From Verrucomicrobiota bacterium (GTDB lineage Bacteria; Verrucomicrobiota; Verrucomicrobiia; Verrucomicrobiales; Akkermansiaceae): 64,000 nt of DNA. Under the pieces are notes generated by a model. It ran no database searches and had not been told where the DNA came from. It saw nothing but the letters and a program-made list of their open reading frames with translations. Positions 1 through 7,258 of this stretch are shown here, piece after piece (position 1 is the first letter of the stretch; every line of letters starts with the position of its first letter). The DNA lies in assembly GCA_030835305.1 (NCBI GenBank), contig JAURPJ010000126.1, positions 1 through 64,000 of the forward strand. Direction: 5' to 3'. The translations under genes and the position numbers were made by a program.

Positions 1-145
1 AAGAACTTTTGACCGGAAGACTGAGCAGGCCCGCTGATGAAAATTCATTCAAGCGAGCCTCCCTAAGTGTTTCTCGATCGCGGCCGGCAGCGGCTGCGGG
101 GGCAACCCTAACGATTTTCTTTCTCACGTCAATGATTTTGGGCAT
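1..145 (-). CDS. Unknown protein, 5' part only
   Basis: An open frame begins with ATG at 145 and runs leftwards off the window without a stop, giving the first 48 residues (start MPKIIDVRKKIVRV). The N-terminus is basic with an alanine-rich stretch and no clear signal peptide or known motif. A GGAGG run lies about 20 nt upstream of the ATG, farther than usual for a ribosome binding site. It is divergent from nadE, so 146-403 probably holds both promoters. No function can be given from so short a piece. Confidence 0.4.
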   Translation of the reverse strand, partial: MPKIIDVRKKIVRVAPAAAAGRDRETLREARLNEFSSAGLLSLPVKSS

Positions 146-403
146 TATTTTTCCAGAAAAACGGGGGGACCTCCTAAGTCATTGATCGACAACACAGGAT
201 TCGTCTAAGTTTTTGTTATTCTTCCAGTGTAGTTTATCGGATTCGAATATGAACTTGCCCCTTCCTCAACATATTGCGGTCGGCACGAGCAATTGATGAA
301 AGTTCGTGGCTCGTCACACCCGAAACTATCTCGAACAGCCTCCTGTTGAGCCAATCTGCCACTGGTCCTTTTCTTTCCCTTCGATGTCGCCTAAAGTCTG
401 CCC

Positions 404-2368
404 ATGGCTGACACGATCCGCGTAGGCGCAGGCTGCCTCAATCAACTCCCCCTAGACTGGTCAGGCAATCGCCGCCGCATTTGCGAGTCGATTGATCGAG
501 CACAAGAAGCTCATGTTTCAGTCCTCTGCCTTCCCGAACTAGCCATCACCGGATATGGCTGCGAGGACCAGTTTCTATCTCACGAGGTCGCCGAACGATC
601 ATGGGCATCCCTTGTCGAAATCACTACACACACCAAGAACATGGTTGTAGCTGTCGGCCTTCCGGTTTGGGTCAAAAACGCTGTCTATAACACGGTCGCA
701 GTTTTGGTTGATGGAGAGATCAAAGGGCTGGTCGCCAAGAAGAACCTTGCCGGCGATGGGCTTCACTACGAGCCCCGATGGTTCCACGCGTGGCCCGAAG
801 GAGTCATTGTAAATGACCGGTTCGGCGAGCTTCACCTTCCCATAGGCGATCCCATCTTTAACCTTGGAGGGATTCGTATCGGGCTCGAGGTCTGTGAAGA
901 CGCCTGGGTTGCCGACCGTCCCGGCAGACTCTTCGCAGGCAGCGGTGTTGACATCATCCTGAATCCCTCAGCCTCCCACTTCGCTTTTGCAAAACAGGAA
1001 ATCCGGGAGCAGTTCGTAGTCGAAGGGTCGCGCGCATTCGGGGCCGTTTACGTGTATGCCAACCTAATCGGAAACGAAGCCGGACGCGCCATTTACGATG
1101 GCGGCGGGCTTATCGCTTCCGCAGGTCAAATCGTTGCGGAAGGTCCAAGGTTCTCTTTTCACGAGACCACCCTTGTCCACAAGACCGTAGACATTGAAAG
1201 AAACCGACTTCACCAGGCCCGCACTGTGAGCCGGAAAATCGATGTGCAGGGACTTTCTGAAATCGAACTGCCCTTTAAGTGGCCAGAAGTGACCAGCTGG
1301 GATGGCCAGGGACCTGTGCCACCAATGTCGAAGGACGAAGAGTTCACACGTGCCATGGCGCTCGCCTATTTCGACTACCTTCGCAAATCATGCTCGGGTG
1401 GTTTCGTCGTTTCTTTGAGCGGCGGCGCCGACTCGGCCGCAGTTTCTTCTTTCGTGAAAATCATGCTCGATCTCGCCCTGCACGAACTCGGCAAAGAAGG
1501 GGTGCGTAAGCGTCTGCCCCACCTTGAACTTCCCGACGACGCCAGGGACTGGATGAAGATTTTACTCTTCTGCGCCTACCAGGGCACGCAAAACTCGGGC
1601 AAAATCACCCGCAACGCCGCCCGTGCGGTTGCCGAAGCCCTTAACTGCGACTACGCAGAATGGGAAGTCGATAAGCTCGTCGAAGGATACGAAAGTACGA
1701 TTGAATTCGTACTAAATCGCCAACTCAGCTGGGAAACCGATGACATCGAACGCCAGAACATCCAGGCCCGGGTCCGTGCTCCGGCTATCTGGATGTTTGC
1801 AAATATCAGAAACGCCCTTCTGCTGGCCACCTCAAACCGCTCTGAAGCGGCCGTCGGTTACGCCACCATGGATGGCGACACCTCCGGGGGACTCAGCCCC
1901 ATCGCCGGCATCGATAAGCACTACCTCCGGGAGTGGCTTCGCTTCATGGAGTCCAAGGGTCTCCCTGAGAGTCCTCCCATCAAAGCGCTCTCCCACATCA
2001 ACGCCCAAAACCCGACTGCCGAACTACGCCCGCAGCAAGCCAAGCAAACCGACGAGGATGACCTCATGCCTTACCAAGTTCTTGACACTCTGGAACGCGC
2101 CGCCATTCGCGATAAGAAAGGGCCCAAATCAGCGCTTCAAGTCATCCGCTCGATCTATCCTCAATACGAAGAAGATCAACTCATCGACTGGACCACGAAA
2201 TTCTACAAACTCTGGTGCCGGAATCAGTGGAAACGCGAACGCTACGCCGTCGCTTTCCACGTCGATGACCAAAACCTTGACCCCAAATCATGGTGTCGCT
2301 TTCCCGTCCTCTCAGCAGGTTTCCGCGAAGAGCTTGCTGAACTCCACAGCCCTCACTTCCGTCCATAG
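404..2368 (+). CDS. nadE: Glutamine-dependent NAD+ synthetase
   Basis: Cytoplasmic enzyme for the last step of NAD synthesis: it amidates nicotinic acid adenine dinucleotide with ATP, using ammonia from glutamine. The 654 residues show the two-domain glutamine-dependent form. The N-terminal half is a nitrilase-like glutaminase with the expected triad: Glu45 in PELAITGYG, Lys112 or Lys113 in the LVAKKNLAGDG segment, and Cys164 in LEVCEDAW. The C-terminal half is the synthetase, with the PP-loop SGGADS at 339-344. The length fits the fused family rather than the short ammonia-only form. The gene stands alone, converging with a decayed minus-strand gene that overlaps its last 16 nt. The ATG at 404 immediately precedes conserved sequence. 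Confidence 0.95.
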   Translation: MADTIRVGAGCLNQLPLDWSGNRRRICESIDRAQEAHVSVLCLPELAITGYGCEDQFLSHEVAERSWASLVEITTHTKNMVVAVGLPVWVKNAVYNTVAVLVDGEIKGLVAKKNLAGDGLHYEPRWFHAWPEGVIVNDRFGELHLPIGDPIFNLGGIRIGLEVCEDAWVADRPGRLFAGSGVDIILNPSASHFAFAKQEIREQFVVEGSRAFGAVYVYANLIGNEAGRAIYDGGGLIASAGQIVAEGPRFSFHETTLVHKTVDIERNRLHQARTVSRKIDVQGLSEIELPFKWPEVTSWDGQGPVPPMSKDEEFTRAMALAYFDYLRKSCSGGFVVSLSGGADSAAVSSFVKIMLDLALHELGKEGVRKRLPHLELPDDARDWMKILLFCAYQGTQNSGKITRNAARAVAEALNCDYAEWEVDKLVEGYESTIEFVLNRQLSWETDDIERQNIQARVRAPAIWMFANIRNALLLATSNRSEAAVGYATMDGDTSGGLSPIAGIDKHYLREWLRFMESKGLPESPPIKALSHINAQNPTAELRPQQAKQTDEDDLMPYQVLDTLERAAIRDKKGPKSALQVIRSIYPQYEEDQLIDWTTKFYKLWCRNQWKRERYAVAFHVDDQNLDPKSWCRFPVLSAGFREELAELHSPHFRP

Positions 2369-3030
2369 CGAAAAATCGTCGCTTCCCCTTCTTCCAGCTG
2401 AGCAAGGTGGAATGTGAAAATGGAGACCTTCTTTCCGAGAACGCCCCAATCCTGATGGGCGACCATCAGCTCGCCTTTGCGTCGACGCTTCCTAACAAAC
2501 ACCGCAGTATGTTTTGGGGCCCGAATGCTGATCATTGGAAAACTTCGCCGCGCGTAGCTCCAGAATATCACCCGCCAAAACATTCTCTACCGTCCAGTTC
2601 ATCACACCTCCCCAAACCCAACAGTTTTTCCAAGGCGTTTGATCCCAGCTACTTTGAAAGCTTCATCTGCCAAAATCCAACATTCTCCATCGCCAATTTT
2701 CCGCCCCCTTGTTCTTCATCACAAAATCAACAACCCGACGTGCTCCCCGCTCCATTCCGGTAAGCCTCGCACCTTCCTCTACTTTTCGCTTCGCCGAATC
2801 ATTCATGGCCGCACGTTTAATCGCAACATAGTCTACATCGGCATTAGATAGAGTCGCGATCTGCAAGCGATGAACCTTCCCGCTCTTAATCAATTTAACC
2901 ACGACCTTCAACTCAGTCGCCTCGATGAACCACACCCCCATGGTCAGACTTTCCCGACTGGTGAAGACTTTCGCAAAAACAGTCATGCCCCCAGCAGCAG
3001 GAAGGTCAGGGATCTTACCAAATTCCTCAC
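2353..3030 (-). pseudogene. Decayed secreted protein: SHD1-like plus papain-fold-like domain
   Basis: Three reading frames must be joined to get one sensible protein. A GTG at 3030 opens a signal peptide (MRNLVRSLTFLLLGG then MTVFA). Next comes a stretch of about 45 residues resembling SLA1 homology domain 1 (FIEATELKVVVKLIKSGKV, then LSNADVDYV). Last is a domain with GDGECW, AGDILEL, KHTAVF and VAHQDWG, which resembles CHAP/NlpC or the BBC1/AIM3 cysteine-proteinase fold (Cys, His, polar residue). Frame changes lie at the C5 run 2988-2992, the T4 run 2697-2700 and the T4G4 run 2512-2519. The frame ends at 2353, overlapping nadE. It may be a true pseudogene, or an intact gene broken by indel errors. 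The domain names are inferred from motifs only. Confidence 0.5.
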
Positions 3031-3149
3031 GATTGCTTTTAGGAGCCCTGTCAGAACCCAAACCCTTTTCAATTCAGCACTTCGGATCAAGCGACTCTCC
3101 ATCTCATTTCGTTGATCTTCCCGAAAAGTGATCTAGCTTAAAAAGATCA

Positions 3150-6100
3150 ATGAAAAGCTTCTTGGTCCACTTTCGCTTGTTGCTGCCTCTGGCATCGATT
3201 GTTGCACTTCTTCCGATGATTTGGCGGCCCGTCAAGAATCGCACCGGGATTAATCCTCTGCAAACATCTGATGCGTCCAACACGATCCCAGAACTACACC
3301 GTTGGCAGGATCACCTGCAATACCGGCCATCCCTCGCCCCGCATCACGATGCTCTTCTTAAGTTATCCAAACGTCTCCCTCTCGATAAGTTTACCGCCCT
3401 ACCCCCTGCAATGCAGCAACGGCTTGCGAATTTCACCGCCAACCGCCTCGACCCCGACAGACCGGTTATGACCCTTTGCTGGGCTCCCGGAGTTTCCATG
3501 GAAGTCATGGAGGCCTTTCACACGGCCGAAGAAATGGCAGCCCAGGAATCTCCGGAGATCTCCGCCGCCACCCAGTTCAACGATGACGCCCGCTGGGGTA
3601 GGACCTCGACATTCAACTCCAGATTTGAGCGAGGGGAACAAGGGCTTCCCACCACCCTTCGCTGGGGCTTCATGGAGGATGGAACCAGCATCGCAGGCTT
3701 CAACGGAGAACCCACTTCGGCCAGCGACCTCATCGCTTTTCTCGATAGCAGATACGGAGTCACCGGCGGAGGGGAACCCACTTCCTTCATTGAGAGCGGT
3801 GATGTTTGGGTCTATCTCGATGACGGAAGCGATCAGGGCACAGCATGGCGGACCCCGGGATTCGACGATATCAATTGGTCTCCCGGCCCCTCGCAACTTG
3901 GATACGGAGATGGCGACGAGGCAACCATGGTGGGTTTTGGGGGGGACTCAAGCAACAAGCATGTTACCACATACTTTCGGAAAACCTTCACGATTACCGA
4001 CCCAGGAGCCGTCGCCAGCTATGCCCTCAATTTTACTTACGACGATGCGATCGTCATTTACCTCAACGGCACCGAAGTCGCCCGCGAAAACATCTCCGCC
4101 AACCCGACCTTCGATGAATTTGCCAGTGGCACCGGACCCGAAAATGGAACCGCCTCACGCATCCTACTGCCATCGGCATTCGAAGCAGGAAGTAACACCA
4201 TCGCTGTCGAGATTCACCAGGCGAGCCGGACAAGCTCGGACATCAGTTTTGACCTAGATCTTACCGGCCTGCCCGACGGAGGCTCGGACCTAACAACGAG
4301 GCCTTGGTTCCCCGTCTTCGAGGCAGCATTCGACAATATCTCAACCCTGACAGGAATCACCTATGTTTATGAACCGAACGATGATGGAGCGGGGCTGAGT
4401 AACTTCTCTCGCCCTGCTGGTAGTATAGGTGTGCGTGCCGACATCCGGATTGGCGGCCATTTCATCGATGGAGATTCCGGCTCCAATACCCTGGCCTACA
4501 ACTTCGCCCCCGATGCCGGAGGCGACATGATCATCGATACCGGGAATATCTCTTTCTACGGCAACACCTCATCAAACTCCATCAATCTGCGTAATGTCAT
4601 CGAGCACGAACACGGTCACGGCTTGGGCCTAAGCCACGTCTGCCCAATCACTCAAACAAAGCTCATGGAACCCTTCATCTCCAGACGTTTCCGTGGACTA
4701 CAACTAGACGACATCTTCTCGCTCAACCGCCTCTATGGCGACTTTTTCGAAAAGCAAAACAGCGATCGCAACAACGATTCACCTGGAAATGCCGCCGTTC
4801 TCCCGGTTGTCGTAGGCGGGACTTTTGAGAGGGAAACATTAAGTATCGATGACAATGACGATATCGATTTCTACCTCCTAGAAAACCTCCCTGCAGGCAC
4901 TTCCATCACCGTCCGGACCACCCCGGTCATCACTCCTTCCGGATTCCTGGAGGGGCCTCAAAACTCAGATGGTTCATGCGCCGCCGGATCCAACTTTGAT
5001 TTCACCAACATCCACAACCTGGCGCTTGCCATTGTCTCATCCAACGGAAGCACCATCCTGGCCCAGGCTGACAGTCAACCACAGGGCGCTGCCGAAGAGA
5101 TTGTCGCTTTCGAAGCCCCCTCCACGGGCGACTACTATCTTCGCATTACCGGGGACTCAACGAACAACACTCAACTCTACACTCTGGAAGTTGATCTCAG
5201 CGGACCACCAGAGCCTCCTGGCAGTCTTGTTGCCAACGTCACCCCGTCAGGCCAGGTCCGCCTCAACTGGACCGACAACAGCAACAATGAAACCGGATTT
5301 CGGATCGAGCGTAAACTGGAAGAAGAAGGAGGCTGGCAAAACTACGCCACTGTCGCTGCCGGAGTCGAAAGCTATCAGGACGAGACTCCACTCACCGGAA
5401 AAAATCTCTTTTATCGAATCATCGCAACCGGCCAGGGAATCGACTCGACCCCATCAAGCGAAGACACCGTGATTGTCGTCGATCCATCGGCTGAAATCTA
5501 TCGCTACGATTTTGGGGAAGCCACCAGCCCGGTAGCTCCCGATCATATCCGAGTCTCCCCTCTCACCCGCGGCAACATCAGCTGGTCGGGCTCTGTCTCG
5601 TCCCGCGATCGTGGAGGCGCAGACCCGGTCAATCGAGACTACGTCTTCTCGAATGACTCGCGGATCTGGAGCCACCTTGTCGCAAACGGAACCTGGCAGG
5701 TCGCCATTCTCCAAGGTGATGAAGCCGATTCCCGGGACAACCTCACAATTTCTGCAGAAGGCATCCTTCAGAAAGAAGACATTAATACCAACGCCAATGA
5801 GTTTTTCGAAACATCTTTCGTTATAGAAGTCGCAGACGGAACTCTTGATCTCACCTTTGCTGACCTTGGGGGGGCTAGCGACCGCTGGGTCGTGAATCGC
5901 ATCTCTCTCATCCGCCTTTCCCCCTACCAGGCCTGGGCTACCACAGAGCAACTTCCCGAAACTCTGGACGCCCCCGGCCAAGACCCCGATGCCGATGGCA
6001 TTCCAAATATTCAGGAGTTTTTCTTCGGCCTCCCTCCTTTGCAAGAAGGTCCCGCGATCATCATCCAATCTTCCATATCATCGGATGGCTTGACCTCGGT

Positions 6101-6305
6101 CTTTACCTTCTCAAAAAACCCGGCGGCACCACTCGAAGAGCTGATCTTCGAAGCAAGCAGCGATCTCAGTTCCTGGGAGCCCTTCCTTCCTTCACCAGGA
6201 AGCATTACTATTAACCCGCAGGGCAATCTCGACGAAGTCACCGTTCGGATCCAGGGAGATTTTGATAACGCCTACCTCAGACTGGGCCTCGAACTTCCAG
6301 AGTAA
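3150..6305 (+). CDS. Secreted multidomain matrixin-like zinc metalloprotease
   Basis: A 1051-residue exported protein with a hydrophobic N-terminal signal (about 8-25). Approximate order: a jelly-roll/galactose-binding-like domain (217-370, starting VWVYLDDGS), a metzincin protease domain (380-530), a PPC-like pre-peptidase C-terminal domain (540-685), one fibronectin type III domain (690-775), a malectin-like domain (785-930) and a C-terminal beta module. The zinc site is complete: His486, Glu487, His490, Gly493, His496 (HExxHxxGxxH), with a downstream Met (LMEPF) as the Met-turn. This supports an active secreted endopeptidase, but the substrate is unknown. The jelly-roll is also found in the giant protein at 55-60 kb. 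The last 50 residues are the W...LRL tail seen in other secreted proteins here. Confidence 0.85.
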   Translation: MKSFLVHFRLLLPLASIVALLPMIWRPVKNRTGINPLQTSDASNTIPELHRWQDHLQYRPSLAPHHDALLKLSKRLPLDKFTALPPAMQQRLANFTANRLDPDRPVMTLCWAPGVSMEVMEAFHTAEEMAAQESPEISAATQFNDDARWGRTSTFNSRFERGEQGLPTTLRWGFMEDGTSIAGFNGEPTSASDLIAFLDSRYGVTGGGEPTSFIESGDVWVYLDDGSDQGTAWRTPGFDDINWSPGPSQLGYGDGDEATMVGFGGDSSNKHVTTYFRKTFTITDPGAVASYALNFTYDDAIVIYLNGTEVARENISANPTFDEFASGTGPENGTASRILLPSAFEAGSNTIAVEIHQASRTSSDISFDLDLTGLPDGGSDLTTRPWFPVFEAAFDNISTLTGITYVYEPNDDGAGLSNFSRPAGSIGVRADIRIGGHFIDGDSGSNTLAYNFAPDAGGDMIIDTGNISFYGNTSSNSINLRNVIEHEHGHGLGLSHVCPITQTKLMEPFISRRFRGLQLDDIFSLNRLYGDFFEKQNSDRNNDSPGNAAVLPVVVGGTFERETLSIDDNDDIDFYLLENLPAGTSITVRTTPVITPSGFLEGPQNSDGSCAAGSNFDFTNIHNLALAIVSSNGSTILAQADSQPQGAAEEIVAFEAPSTGDYYLRITGDSTNNTQLYTLEVDLSGPPEPPGSLVANVTPSGQVRLNWTDNSNNETGFRIERKLEEEGGWQNYATVAAGVESYQDETPLTGKNLFYRIIATGQGIDSTPSSEDTVIVVDPSAEIYRYDFGEATSPVAPDHIRVSPLTRGNISWSGSVSSRDRGGADPVNRDYVFSNDSRIWSHLVANGTWQVAILQGDEADSRDNLTISAEGILQKEDINTNANEFFETSFVIEVADGTLDLTFADLGGASDRWVVNRISLIRLSPYQAWATTEQLPETLDAPGQDPDADGIPNIQEFFFGLPPLQEGPAIIIQSSISSDGLTSVFTFSKNPAAPLEELIFEASSDLSSWEPFLPSPGSITINPQGNLDEVTVRIQGDFDNAYLRLGLELPE

Positions 6306-6389
6306 AAGCTCTTCTCGGTTCGCTAAAGCTATCCATCGCAGTCAACCAGCGTCCCCGCACCAAGTTCGACTGGCAAGTTCAAGACGCAG

Positions 6390-6701
6390 TCAGCTACAAC
6401 CTGTTACCATATCTCCACCAAAGGAAGAGCCAACAACCTGAATCAGCTTCCCAGACACCCTGAGGACCGACTTATCAAACCTGCAATCCGACTCTGCCGA
6501 ACCGGACCTAAAAATCAGTTCCGTGATACGGGCCTGCTGTCATATTCGCTCAAGAAAATGGCTTCCAGCAGGACACTCAATAATTTGAGCCGGGCGAATC
6601 TTCAAGGTGTCCATTTTTTCTCCCGCACTGAATACAACCAATAAAAGTGTAACCAAAACGGAACATCCAAAGCCTACCGACGCAAACTGCCCTATCTTCA
6701 T
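6390..6701 (-). pseudogene. Small membrane-anchored protein with premature stop
   Basis: ATG at 6701 gives 53 residues with one N-terminal hydrophobic segment (GCSVLVTLLLVVFSAG), then a TGA at 6540-6542. The same frame stays open beyond the stop for another 49 codons to 6390 and still looks protein-like (SESDCRFDKS-like sequence, RVSGKLIQVVGSS). The start lies 3 nt after the stop of the upstream minus-strand frame, so the two formed a transcription unit. It is either a real 53-residue peptide or a 103-residue gene broken by one nonsense codon. Function unknown. Confidence 0.35.
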
Positions 6702-6704
6702 TCG

Positions 6705-7037
6705 CTATGACTTCTTTCCGTAATAGACATTGGAATGGGAACTCCATGAGTTGATGTCATCGACATCGTTTCCATTGCTTGCGGACACCCCATCGTCGCC
6801 CGGACTGTAAAATCCCCTGCCTCCGGGAATGTCATCAGACACCGCGTAAACGGGCTGGTTCCATTTCGCAAGAGGACCCCGAGCCAAATTGCAGTGTAGT
6901 TCAGGCAGATCAAATTCAGCGTCCTTAAATTGAGCGAAAATTTCATTCCTTTGCGACCAAACCAAATCCACCCACCCCTTCACCGTCTCTTCATCCGGAT
7001 ATTACACTTTCAAAGAGTGGTATTCCTCCAAACTCAT
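6705..7037 (-). pseudogene. Prepilin-like secreted protein, interrupted
   Basis: The C-terminal 98 residues are open from 7001 to 6705. They contain NQPVYAVSDDIPGG and FYSPGDDGVS, then NDVDDINSW, which resembles the C-terminal calcium-loop region of type II secretion pseudopilins and related Verrucomicrobiota proteins. Upstream, ATG at 7037 starts MSLEEYHSLKV in the same frame but meets TAA at 7002-7004. A shorter product could start at GTG 6983. A frame continues above the ATG without a signal or prepilin peptide, so the 5' end is missing or frameshifted. The pseudopilin link rests on sequence flavour alone. Confidence 0.4.
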
Positions 7038-7258
7038 TGTGGCACTCCTAAGTCCCGCTTGCGCGAAAAACAAAGTGTGAGACCCCTGGGTTTTCAGGAC
7101 GATCGAGGCCGAGAATTACCTAGACATAAAGACCGGCAAAGCCGTCACCACGATTGTTCGCAAGCGAATCATTGCTGAGCAGGATTTCCATACAAAGGGA
7201 TCAATTTCCAGCATTCCCTTCTATCAACGGGCAATCTTTTTTGCCAATCTCTCCACCC

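Noticed and set aside
3399-4257. Two overlapping frames inside the metalloprotease gene
   Set aside because: Alternative-frame shadows; low-complexity S/T/P-rich product and no conservation signal.
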